From positions 179,556 through 243,555 of the forward strand of contig NZ_FMVQ01000004.1 in the NCBI RefSeq assembly GCF_900102495.1: 64,000 nt of DNA. The letters are read 5' to 3'. The notes below the pieces were generated by a model, which searched no databases, had not been told where the DNA came from, and worked only from the letters and a program-made list of their open reading frames with translations. The translations under genes and the position numbers were made by a program. How positions within the stretch are numbered: the stretch's first letter is position 1; each line of letters starts with the position of its first letter. This DNA comes from Nitrosospira sp. Nl5 (GTDB taxonomy: Bacteria; Pseudomonadota; Gammaproteobacteria; Burkholderiales; Nitrosomonadaceae). Shown here piece after piece: positions 53,410-62,014 of the stretch.

Positions 53410-55518
53410 ATGAACCAAGTTCAAACCAAAATTACCAGCTTACACGCCGCGCCAAGTGTTTCCCATTCTTATATGGAAGACTTTATCAAGACTTATGAGT
53501 CCCTTTTTATGGATCCGGGTAAGCGTGAAGACTCGGAAAATCCCGCCTCTCTGCCAAGAGTAGAAAAAATTGCTATTGCCTTTGATCAGGAACTAAGGCA
53601 AGGCTCTCAAGTTGCGGTAGGACTGGTGCTCAAGCATTACGACAAGGAGAGTTCGGGGTTGCTGGCTTATTTTGCAGTTGCCGCAAATTATCAACGAAAC
53701 CAAATTGCCATCGATATGATGAGTCACGCCTCTGCGTTAGCTAAGAAAATTCAGGAAGGAGAAATACCGATACCGAGCGAGATGACAGAACAGCAAAAGC
53801 TTTCCAGTTCGAATCCAGCAGAAAAAGATTTGGCGCAAGCCAGCCTCCTCTCAAATCTTCCCGTCAAGAAAGTTGATATTTCTTATAGCCAGCCCGGATC
53901 TATAGGTGAACAGAAGACGTTTGAGCATTTGATATTACTATATTTCCCGATAAGGCAGGATTCGCAGCCTGTTAATGGAACTCGTGTAGCGGAATTTTTG
54001 CTCGAGTTCTATAAAGCACATGATGCGAATTTCATCGAAATGAAATGTTGGCTACGGAAGCAAGCCAGGCGCGTAATACTTCCGGAGTCAGGGTATGAAA
54101 AACCAAAGTTATCGAAAGAATCTTTGAAGCGGACGTCTATTTGCTTCCATTTTGTGGAAAGGAAAGTATCGATAGGCAACCGGTTTGACCACGACGACGT
54201 TTTCGGATCGATGGAAAGGGATTTACTGAAATACCAATTTCAGGCGGACCCGCCTTTGGATAGTACTCATTGCTTTGGAAACGGGAAACTGGAGATAGTA
54301 TTTCCACCGTCATTCCATTTCCGCTCCGAAGGACGTTATGTGGAGCTTATCAGCACGCAACGGCCGAGAGCGGTTAATTTCATGCTCAATAAAACCGAGT
54401 TCCAAAAGAGTGGAATCAGAATATGGCATTTGACCCTGTCGACTAACGACAACGATCCCCTCAATGAATTTGAAATCATCAAGCTTATCAGCCTTTATGA
54501 TGGGCGATCGGAGGATACCGGTCCCTATACGGAACTAGCAAGCAACCAATCTCCAAAGCTTGCTCATCGCATCGGTTTCAACTACCGGGGCAAGGAAAAC
54601 CTTTCGATAAACAGTTTGATTGTCGAGCTAATTCCTGCGGAAAAAACGGAGCAAAAAAAACTCACCCGCCAAATCGCGCTTAATAGCGGAACGGTCCAGA
54701 TCTTGCTAGTGGAAGATGAGAAACGTAAGAACATGGATTTATTAAGGAAAGCGATAAAGGCGCGCTCGGACGATGCGGCGCATAAGGAAATCCTAAGAGA
54801 AATGAAAGAAGATACATTCGAAAAACAAGTCCTGCAGGCGCTCTCCGGGATTGCCATAGGCATTTTTGATTTCCAAGAAACGGATAACGAAGAAATTCTA
54901 GATACATTTGATCCTTCATTCTCGGATGCCAGCATATTCATCAAGTTCAACCGATGCACGCTATTATCCATAGTAACGGAAGACCGGGCTTGGGATAGTT
55001 GCCGGGCGACGGTCGGTATCAGCCCATATTTGATCATCCCTCATGCGGTTATCATCCATAATGAAGAACTGGTGAAGATGGCCGAGGAGAAAATAGATAG
55101 GCTTGATGTGGAAAGGGCGCGCCGCTTGCTTAAACTTGGACGGCTGGAAGCGGATTATGCTGAAGCTGATCGTTATCTGCACAGTTTGTACCTACCCATG
55201 ATCTTTAATTATCCGACTGAGCAGGCGTTGTTCAACAAAGGTAACGAAAATCGCGGTTCGACCGAAAAATACAAGATAATGCAATTTAAACTGCGGGAGC
55301 TACATATTCAGATAGAAAGTTTGCGGCAAACCACCCGCTCCTTGGGGCAGTCGCTTCTTTCCGTTATTCTGGCATTGATAACGGCATTACATGTTTTCGA
55401 TTATTTGGCGATCATTCAAGTGATCTTGTTTATCCCAATTTTGCTGCTTGGCTTAGTGGCGCTTGGTTTGCCCCTGTTGGGAAAACTGACGTTCAACCCT
55501 AGGTCAAAAATAAGGTAG
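53410..55518 (+). CDS. Large orphan protein: possible GNAT-like N-terminus, C-terminal coiled coil and two membrane helices
   Basis: A 702-residue protein I cannot assign. Residues about 20-130 (VGLVLKHYDKESSGLLAYFA, then VAANYQRNQIAIDMMSHA) weakly resemble a GNAT core. The middle is mixed alpha/beta. Residues about 590-650 form helices (EEKIDRLDVERARRLLKLG). Two hydrophobic segments (LLSVILALITALHVFDYLAI and FIPILLLGLVALGLPLLG) close the protein, a CorA-like layout. GC is clearly lower than its neighbours, and it begins just after the right REP, which suggests horizontal acquisition. The ATG at 53410 was chosen; no strong ribosome-binding site is visible. Confidence 0.7.
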   Translation: MNQVQTKITSLHAAPSVSHSYMEDFIKTYESLFMDPGKREDSENPASLPRVEKIAIAFDQELRQGSQVAVGLVLKHYDKESSGLLAYFAVAANYQRNQIAIDMMSHASALAKKIQEGEIPIPSEMTEQQKLSSSNPAEKDLAQASLLSNLPVKKVDISYSQPGSIGEQKTFEHLILLYFPIRQDSQPVNGTRVAEFLLEFYKAHDANFIEMKCWLRKQARRVILPESGYEKPKLSKESLKRTSICFHFVERKVSIGNRFDHDDVFGSMERDLLKYQFQADPPLDSTHCFGNGKLEIVFPPSFHFRSEGRYVELISTQRPRAVNFMLNKTEFQKSGIRIWHLTLSTNDNDPLNEFEIIKLISLYDGRSEDTGPYTELASNQSPKLAHRIGFNYRGKENLSINSLIVELIPAEKTEQKKLTRQIALNSGTVQILLVEDEKRKNMDLLRKAIKARSDDAAHKEILREMKEDTFEKQVLQALSGIAIGIFDFQETDNEEILDTFDPSFSDASIFIKFNRCTLLSIVTEDRAWDSCRATVGISPYLIIPHAVIIHNEELVKMAEEKIDRLDVERARRLLKLGRLEADYAEADRYLHSLYLPMIFNYPTEQALFNKGNENRGSTEKYKIMQFKLRELHIQIESLRQTTRSLGQSLLSVILALITALHVFDYLAIIQVILFIPILLLGLVALGLPLLGKLTFNPRSKIR

Positions 55519-55762
55519 CTGCATCCAGTTCGCCAACATTACTTCCTATTACGGGTGGCTCAGTTGACGCAACTCCCCTATCTGGAATACGTTTGGAAGC
55601 AATGATTGGCCCCAACGAAGTAGCGACACAGCTTGGCAGAATTGATGGTTTTACTAGTATGCTGGGCCTGCAAAATTTAACTCGCTTGATGAAGAAAGTG
55701 CCTTCCAATCTTAATTGAGAGCCGAATGTTTCTCCTTAATGGTTGGCTCGTCATTAAAGAAT
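55519..55762. other. Short intergenic stretch with a possible gene remnant
   Basis: An open frame without a good start runs from about 55503 to a TGA at 55716-55718 on the plus strand, with protein-like composition (TGGSVDATPLSGIRLEAMIG, DGFTSMLGLQNLTRLMKK). An ATG at 55602 would give 38 residues. It may be a gene tail cut by rearrangement; no family was recognised. Confidence 0.3.
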
Positions 55763-57325
55763 TTAGCGTAGCGTGTTAATTATCGTTTGGGCGGCGAGGC
55801 GGCCCGTCTCGGCAGCACCATTCATGAATCCCTGAAAGTTGGTACTGCAATGCTCGCCTGCAAATAGCAGATTGCCAACCCGGCTCCCGACTTCACCATT
55901 AAATTGCGTCCACTGGCCCGGTCGAAAGCAGGAGTATGCACCGAGTGAAAAAGGCTCTGAGGGCCAATGGATGCGAAGGCTGGCGTTTGTACGATTTAAG
56001 TTAAACCCGGGATATACCTGATCAAGGGCTGCGGATAATTCTTGCGAGCGCTTTTCGGTTGTGCCATCGCCTATCTCTATTCCAGCTTTACCTCCCAAAT
56101 AGAATGTGTACATGCCACTCGGCCCTGCCTGGAGCCGGCTGGCGTCCCAGCCAGTTTGAAACGCTTTGTCGGAATAGCATTCGCCGCTATACCCCTGCTC
56201 CCGCCATACTCGCTTGTCAACACCCACCACAAGTTTTGCGTTGGTCCCATAACCAAGATGATGGATTGCACTTCGCTTTATGGGCGGCAGCACGTCCACC
56301 ATCTCAACCTCTCGCAACAACGTAAAGGGTAGCGTCAGGATTACCCAATCCGGATCAACAGAAATCGTTTTGCCCGGGGTAGCGAAGGTCAGACGAGATC
56401 CTTTGCCATTCGGCCGTATTGAAACCAGCCGATGCTCAAGCTGAATGGATGCCTCTATGGGTCGCGCAAGCTCATCTATGATTCGATTATTGCCACCTTG
56501 AATCTTGAAGCGCTGGTCGCTTTCACCAAAAATCTTGAATCCATCTTTCACAGTTGCATCAATCATGGATAAAAGGTTGATACAAGAAAGCTGGCTCGCA
56601 TCCAGCCCATACTCGGTTGCATAGGCGACATTGATTAAATCGAGAATCCAGCCGGTAGCGCCGATGCGGTAAAGATATTCCGATAAGGAAATCACATCAA
56701 ACTCCGCGTCGATGCCGCTATGCGCTCTTGCGGTAATATTCGAGGATAGCCGCGCCGCATCACGGGCGATTCTTGTTGCAAGCGGTTTGAATTCGGCAAT
56801 TACCTGTTCTTCGCTATAGCGGCGTTCATTGAAAAAGAACATTGTCTCCAGGTTACGCTCCCTTTCGATTTCGGTATCGAGCAAAGGAAGGCCGAACGCC
56901 TTAGCAAGAGCGAGCATGTCAAAATGCGTTGAATCAATGAACTCACCGCCCAGTTCGGTTACCAAGCCTGGAACGATGTCGCCATGGGATGTGCGTATTC
57001 GACCCCCAATCCGTTTCGAAGCTTCGTATACGGTGGCCTGATAGCCCGCTTGGCGCAATATGTACGCCGCGTTAAGCCCGGCCATGCCCGCCCCTACAAT
57101 GGCGATGCGCGGATTTTCTTTTTTTACGCTGGCCAGCATCGGTGTTGCGTAGGCGGCGCTCAGTGCAGCGACTGAGCGGAGGAAATTTCTTCGCGATCCC
57201 AAGTGATTGGCATTGGCCTGCCCCTTATAGCTCGGATAAGTGCTATTTAGCGCTTTTGAAACCAGCCGGAATAATTGGCTCCGCCCCTGCCTGCAGGTCA
57301 GGTCTGGATAATTTTGTGTTATCAC
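55763..57325 (-). CDS. Flavin monoamine oxidase family protein, Tat-exported
   Basis: A 520-residue FAD amine oxidase. GSRRNFLRSVAALSAAYATP is a twin-arginine signal at about residues 43-62. The FAD motif is RIAIVGAGMAGLNAAYILRQ, with YEASKRIGGRIRT next. The C-terminal LFAGEHCSTNFQGFMNGAAE completes the flavin site. It probably oxidises an amine or amino acid in the periplasm; the substrate is unknown. The roughly 40-residue N-terminal extension before the Arg pair is longer than usual. Confidence 0.9.
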   Translation of the reverse strand: MITQNYPDLTCRQGRSQLFRLVSKALNSTYPSYKGQANANHLGSRRNFLRSVAALSAAYATPMLASVKKENPRIAIVGAGMAGLNAAYILRQAGYQATVYEASKRIGGRIRTSHGDIVPGLVTELGGEFIDSTHFDMLALAKAFGLPLLDTEIERERNLETMFFFNERRYSEEQVIAEFKPLATRIARDAARLSSNITARAHSGIDAEFDVISLSEYLYRIGATGWILDLINVAYATEYGLDASQLSCINLLSMIDATVKDGFKIFGESDQRFKIQGGNNRIIDELARPIEASIQLEHRLVSIRPNGKGSRLTFATPGKTISVDPDWVILTLPFTLLREVEMVDVLPPIKRSAIHHLGYGTNAKLVVGVDKRVWREQGYSGECYSDKAFQTGWDASRLQAGPSGMYTFYLGGKAGIEIGDGTTEKRSQELSAALDQVYPGFNLNRTNASLRIHWPSEPFSLGAYSCFRPGQWTQFNGEVGSRVGNLLFAGEHCSTNFQGFMNGAAETGRLAAQTIINTLR

Positions 57326-57673
57326 TTTGATTCCTGGATCGTCTGGTCAATCAGCCGAGCTGGGGCCCCTGTATCAATTTGCCGGCGCAAATGGCGATTC
57401 AGCGACGCACCGCGCGATGTGCCACAGGTTTTCATGGTGATTATGAGCGAGAGAAGCAACCGTGCGAATAGTTTTTTGTTGCATCGGGATGTCAAAAACC
57501 TGGTCCTTGTGCGATACTACGCGCGCGCCAGGTTCAGTTTCTACGCGCGCGCCAGGTTCAGTTTCCGAGAAAATTGGCGATTACAATGTATATGCGATTA
57601 ACCGGCTTGACGTAGTTTGGCTTGGTTTGGTTTCCATCCCACCTTCACCTGCGCCCTGCTCGTAAGGAAATCC
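57326..57673. other. Intergenic stretch with 24-bp tandem repeat
   Basis: A perfect two-copy tandem repeat (unit CTACGCGCGCGCCAGGTTCA plus GTTT) lies at 57517-57564. The AAGGA site for the TPR gene is near the right end. No other feature is seen. Confidence 0.5.
57517..57564. repeat. 24-bp direct repeat, two copies
   Basis: CTACGCGCGCGCCAGGTTCA followed by GTTT occurs twice, end to end. It lies about 110 bp upstream of the TPR protein gene. It could be a duplicated regulator site or replication slippage. Confidence 0.95.
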
Positions 57674-58741
57674 ATGAAAACACTCCCGATTACCCTCATC
57701 CTCTCCCTCATGCTGGGTGCGGCGACATCCGCTCATGCGCAAGACACAAAGTGGTCGGCGATCAGTAAAGACGCGATCTCACTTTATGAGAAGGGCGAGT
57801 ACGACCGCGCCGTGGCGGCTGTTAAAAAATCGCTTGCCGTGGCGGAAAAGCTGGTCGGGCCTAACCATCCCAATGCGGCAACCAGCTTGAACAATCTTGC
57901 GGAGCTCTATCGCGACCATCGCCAATATGCGCTGGCGGAACCGCTCTACCAGCGCTCGCTGGCAATCCGGGAAAAATACTTTGGCCCCAACCATTCCCTC
58001 GTGGGGATCAGCCTGAACGGCTTTGCGGAGCTCTACCGTGCCGCGGGCCGGTACGCGGAGGCGGAGCCCCTCTACAAGCGCGCGCTGGCAATCCGCGAGA
58101 AAGCCCACGGTCCCAACCATCCCAACGTGGCCCAGACCCTCAACAATCTGGCGGAGCTTTACTGCATGCAAGGCCAATATGCGTCGGCCAAGCCCCTCTA
58201 CGAGCGTTCGATGGTAATCCGCGAGAAAATGCTCGGCCCCAACCATCCCGACATGGTAAGCAGCCTGAATAACATGGCATTGATCTATCATACCGAAAAC
58301 CGGTATGCGCAAGCAGAGCCGCTCTACAAGCGCGTGCTGGCGATCCGGGAGAATACGCTCGGCCTCGACCATCCCGACGTGGGCAGGGACTTGAGCAACC
58401 TCGCAGAACTTTATCGCATCCAGGGCCAGTATGCGCAGGCGGAGCCTTTCTATGAGCGTTCGCTGGCAATCCTCGAGAAAGCGACTGGTTCCTACCATCT
58501 CAACATGGCTGCCAGCCTGAGCAACCTGGCATACATCTATCATACCAGGGGCCAGTATGCGCAGGCGGAGCCGTTCTATAAGCGCGCGCTGGGAATCTTC
58601 GAGAAAAGCCTTGGGCCGGACCACCCCAACGTGAGAACAAGCCTGGACAATCTTGCAAAACTCTACCGCGCAACGGATCAGATCACAGCAGCCGAGGAAC
58701 TGGACCAGCGGCTGGCACGCCTTCAGATAACGCAGCAATAA
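57674..58741 (+). CDS. Exported tetratricopeptide-repeat protein (kinesin-light-chain type)
   Basis: A 355-residue exported protein: signal peptide TLILSLMLGAATSAHAQDTK-like, then seven consecutive 42-residue TPR units (unit pattern GPNHPNxxxSLNNLAELYxxx, QYAQAEPLYKRALAIREK). The repeats nearly fill the mature protein. TPRs bind partner proteins; the partner is unknown. AAGGA precedes the ATG at 57674. The repeated DNA also opens a long antisense frame that is not a gene. Confidence 0.9.
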   Translation: MKTLPITLILSLMLGAATSAHAQDTKWSAISKDAISLYEKGEYDRAVAAVKKSLAVAEKLVGPNHPNAATSLNNLAELYRDHRQYALAEPLYQRSLAIREKYFGPNHSLVGISLNGFAELYRAAGRYAEAEPLYKRALAIREKAHGPNHPNVAQTLNNLAELYCMQGQYASAKPLYERSMVIREKMLGPNHPDMVSSLNNMALIYHTENRYAQAEPLYKRVLAIRENTLGLDHPDVGRDLSNLAELYRIQGQYAQAEPFYERSLAILEKATGSYHLNMAASLSNLAYIYHTRGQYAQAEPFYKRALGIFEKSLGPDHPNVRTSLDNLAKLYRATDQITAAEELDQRLARLQITQQ

Positions 58742-58846
58742 GGGTCATGATGTGCGGGCAGTATCTGGAGGCCGGGACCTCCCACTGAAGCAATTACCCG
58801 CCTCGCCTTAGCTGGTGACAGAATCGGGGGCGACCATCGTACCGCG

Positions 58847-59281
58847 CTAATTTTTTGCGCCAAACTCTGCCGCAAGGTCCCCGAGGAGAGAACGGTATAC
58901 TCCATTCATGAATTCGACTGCATCGGTATTTCCGGCTTCCCACGACCCGGACCATTCCGCAAACGTCGTGTCATTCACCGTAACCGGTAGCAAACGCAGG
59001 TCGCCGACGTAATCATGGATCTCCCTGGATGAGACCGGAGATGGCCCTTCATCCATGGAATACATCATCCGCTTTTCAATAGTGCTATAGGCGACCAACG
59101 TATCCAGAAATGCGTTGTTTAGCAGCCGCCTCGCCCCGACGGAATATCCATCGCCTTCACCCACCTTCTTGCACGATGTGATGACAGACGGCGCCCAGGA
59201 GAAGTCATGGAAGTCGCGTATTCGCGACCATACGTGTTCTATCGGCGCAGGAACGATGATTGAGTTGTAGACTTTCGGCAT
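58847..59281 (-). CDS. SRPBCC family protein (polyketide cyclase/START-like)
   Basis: A 144-residue helix-grip protein: SIIVPAPIEHVWSRIRDFHD, then GEGDGYSVGARRLLNNAFLD, and a C-terminal helix VEFMNGVYRSLLGDLAAEF. It likely binds a small hydrophobic ligand. GGAG precedes the ATG at 59281. A REP (59303-59324) lies directly upstream and supplies the spurious extension of the open frame. Confidence 0.88.
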   Translation of the reverse strand: MPKVYNSIIVPAPIEHVWSRIRDFHDFSWAPSVITSCKKVGEGDGYSVGARRLLNNAFLDTLVAYSTIEKRMMYSMDEGPSPVSSREIHDYVGDLRLLPVTVNDTTFAEWSGSWEAGNTDAVEFMNGVYRSLLGDLAAEFGAKN

Positions 59282-59302
59282 GTTTTCTCCGCTACGGTAA
59301 AA

Positions 59303-59324
59303 TGGGGACAGACCACGGTTTTCC
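59303..59324. repeat. REP motif (GGGGACAGACCACGG)
   Basis: TGGGGACAGACCACGGTTTT plus CC, identical to the left RAYT flank at 52571-52597, and followed as there by an ACTCCTGAA stretch. The copy is 6 kb from the transposase gene. Confidence 0.9.
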
Positions 59325-59436
59325 ATCACTCCTGAAGTAGTCTAACCGAATCGGGTTCTGCCTCTTACGGTTTCGCCCTATCCCGATTCTCCTGCAAACA
59401 CATCAAAAAACCCCTGATTCTACCGGTGCCCTGCAC

Positions 59437-60447
59437 TCAAATATCAAGGCATATCTTGCCGACGTGCCGTTTGCTTTCCTGGTAGCGAAAAGCGTCGACG
59501 ATCTGTTCCAGCGGAAAATGCCGGTCGATTACCGGCTGCAAACCCGCCGCATCAATGGCCCGGATCATCTCCATCTGCCAGCGGCGGTTGCCGACCACCA
59601 GACCCTTGAGGTGCAACTGGCGCGTCAGGATGGAAAGCAATGGCAGCGTTGCCGTCACGCCCGAGAGAATACCGATCACTGCGATGTGTCCGCCGATCCG
59701 GGCGGCCGTCATGGACTGCGCTAACGTCGATGCTCCGCCAACTTCGATGACATGGTCGACTCCTCGTCCCGCCGTCAACCGCCGCACCGATTCGCCCCAG
59801 TTTTCATCCTTCCGGTAATTGATCAGGTAATCCGCGCCAAGCGCTTCCAACCTTGCCAGTTTTTCATCGCTGGACGATGTCGCAATCACCGTCGCACCCG
59901 CCATCTTGGCGAATTGCAAAGCGAATACCGAAACCCCGCCGGCTCCCTGGACCAGCACGGTCTCGCCGCGCTTCAATGCCCCATCCACCATCAATGCGCG
60001 CCACGCCGTCAAGCCCGCACAGGTAAGCGTAGCTGCTTGCGCGTGGTTGTAGCCCTTCGGGGCCCGTGTGAATGCGGTCGACGGCATTGTCACCTGCTGG
60101 CGGGCGTAGCCGTCTATGCCGTCCCCCGGCACCGTGCTCATGTCATCCACTTCAGCGTCACCGTCCAGCCAGGTGGGAAAGAACGTACTGACCACATGAT
60201 CGCCCGGCGCGAATTCAGTCACGCCTTCCCCCACTGCGAGCACCTCTCCCGCGCCATCTGACATCGGAATACGCGGCACTGTCGGCGCCCACATTCCGCT
60301 AACCACCGCATAATCATGATAATTAAGCGAGCTGGCGCGGATTCTGACCGTGATCTCGCCTGCTTTCGGCGGTGATGGCTCGCTGTTGCCAAGCGTCACC
60401 CGGTCAAACCCGCCGCCTGGCTGCACATAAATCGCCTTGTTTGTCAT
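59437..60447 (-). CDS. MDR family zinc-independent-type alcohol dehydrogenase
   Basis: A 336-residue medium-chain dehydrogenase/reductase. The N-terminal domain has SSLNYHDYAVVSGMWAPTVP and PMSDGAGEVLAVGEGV. The cofactor fold has VLVQGAGGVSVFALQFAKMA. It lacks the structural-zinc cysteine cluster of classical zinc ADHs, so it is closer to quinone-reductase/YhdH-like members. GGGAGAAG precedes the ATG at 60447. It is divergent from an Old Yellow Enzyme gene, 180 bp apart, so the two may act on the same electrophiles. Confidence 0.88.
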   Translation of the reverse strand: MTNKAIYVQPGGGFDRVTLGNSEPSPPKAGEITVRIRASSLNYHDYAVVSGMWAPTVPRIPMSDGAGEVLAVGEGVTEFAPGDHVVSTFFPTWLDGDAEVDDMSTVPGDGIDGYARQQVTMPSTAFTRAPKGYNHAQAATLTCAGLTAWRALMVDGALKRGETVLVQGAGGVSVFALQFAKMAGATVIATSSSDEKLARLEALGADYLINYRKDENWGESVRRLTAGRGVDHVIEVGGASTLAQSMTAARIGGHIAVIGILSGVTATLPLLSILTRQLHLKGLVVGNRRWQMEMIRAIDAAGLQPVIDRHFPLEQIVDAFRYQESKRHVGKICLDI

Positions 60448-60626
60448 GGATGTCTTCTCCCGCCGGAAATGGAAATGGGTTGAGCTGAAAAAAATCGTTT
60501 CACGTATATACTTTATTAAGGCGTGCAAATTAGACATCCGGCCGTCATCGCCAGCATCAGCCGAATGCGGGAAGACTCCCGGGAAGATTAACAGGATCGA
60601 TAGCTACTTTTCAAGGAAGGAAAATC

Positions 60627-61838
60627 ATGTCCCATTATGACCCGGATAAAGACGCAAGCTCCCCTCCTCATCCCACCAATAGTTTGCTCACCGGCAAAAG
60701 CGTCGGCCAAAATCCCGTCCAGGCCCAGTGCCAGAGCGAGCACGACCGCGAAATTCCGGAAGTGGATCTGCTGTCCCCGTTGACCATTCGGGGCGTCACC
60801 TTCAGCAACCGGATCGCGATGTCTCCCATGTGCATGTATTCGGCGCAGGATGGTTTTGCCAATGATTTCCACCTGGTTCACCTCGGCAGCCGGGCGATAG
60901 GCGGCGTAGCGCTCGTTGTTGTCGAAGCGACGGCAGTCACGGCCGAGGGACGCATATCGCCGGCCGACATGGGAATCTGGAAAGACGAGCATATCGAACC
61001 GCTGGCCCGGATCGCTAACTTCGTGGAAACTCAGGGCGCCGTTCCCGGCATCCAGCTTGCGCATGCCGGGCGTAAGGCCAGCTGCGATAAACCCTGGAAG
61101 GGCGGTCGCAGCCTGAAAACCGCTGCCGAAGGAGGCTGGCCCGTCATCGGCCCCAGCCCCCTGCCCTTCGACGCGGAAGATCCAATTCCATCGCTCCTCT
61201 CTATAGAGGATATCGAGCATTGCATCGATGCCTGGGAAGTCGCCACAAGGCGTGCGCTGGCCGCGGGTTTTAAAGTCATCGAACTCCACGCCGCTCATGG
61301 CTACCTGATGCACGAGTTTCTCTCGCCCATCAGCAACCAGCGTACCGATGACTATGGCGGCAGCCTGGAAAACCGCATGCGGCTACTGCTGCGGGTGGCC
61401 GGTCGGCTGCGCGAGATCATTCCTCGAGAGCTGCCTTTCTTCGTGCGAATCTCGGCAACCGATTGGACCGAGGGCGGCTGGGACATCGAACAATCGATCG
61501 TCCTTTGCAGGGAACTGAAGGTGCGTGGCGTGGACCTGATTGACGTCTCCTCCGGCGGAGCGACGCCGGATGCGAAAATCCCCGTGTCGCGAGGCTACCA
61601 GATTCCTCTTGCCCGGCGCATCCGCGAGGAAGCGAGAATCCGGACCGGCGGGTTGGGCCTGATTACCGATCCGCAGCATGCGGATGAAATCATCACCAGC
61701 GGCCAGGCGGACCTGGTTTTTATCGGGCGCGAGCTGCTGCGGGAACCGTACTGGGCCATCAAGGCGCAACACTTCATGGGGGAAGAACCGGCATGGCCGA
61801 CGCAGTATGGCTATGCGGTGAAGCGGAGGGCGAGGTAA
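60627..61838 (+). CDS. NADH:flavin oxidoreductase, Old Yellow Enzyme (YqjM/XenA-like)
   Basis: A 403-residue FMN-dependent ene-reductase. LSPLTIRGVTFSNRIAMSPM is the family opening, and MCMYS supplies the FMN-modulating Cys and Tyr of the YqjM type. IQLAHAGRKAS is the central motif and HAAHGYLMHEFLSPISNQR a further signature. An extra 40-residue N-terminal tail is present. It reduces C=C bonds of electrophilic carbonyl compounds; the physiological substrate is unknown. GGAAGGA lies before the ATG. Confidence 0.92.
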   Translation: MSHYDPDKDASSPPHPTNSLLTGKSVGQNPVQAQCQSEHDREIPEVDLLSPLTIRGVTFSNRIAMSPMCMYSAQDGFANDFHLVHLGSRAIGGVALVVVEATAVTAEGRISPADMGIWKDEHIEPLARIANFVETQGAVPGIQLAHAGRKASCDKPWKGGRSLKTAAEGGWPVIGPSPLPFDAEDPIPSLLSIEDIEHCIDAWEVATRRALAAGFKVIELHAAHGYLMHEFLSPISNQRTDDYGGSLENRMRLLLRVAGRLREIIPRELPFFVRISATDWTEGGWDIEQSIVLCRELKVRGVDLIDVSSGGATPDAKIPVSRGYQIPLARRIREEARIRTGGLGLITDPQHADEIITSGQADLVFIGRELLREPYWAIKAQHFMGEEPAWPTQYGYAVKRRAR

Positions 61839-62014
61839 TTGGGGTGTGATATCAAGGGTCAAAGCAATCGCATTGTATCTGGATATTCGGACCTTTTTTA
61901 GTAATTTTGTGGGACAGCAGTGAGCCCGACCCTATTGGTTTCTTGTGTGCCTGTCTGGCAAGTTACATGGGAAACAAGTAACATCGCGCTGATCCGCTTT
62001 TAACCCCCCGATCC

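Noticed and set aside
57779..58738. 319-codon minus-strand open frame opposite the TPR gene
   Set aside because: It is the shadow of the repetitive TPR coding sequence. The TPR product has a signal peptide, a ribosome-binding site and seven family repeats; the antisense product has none.
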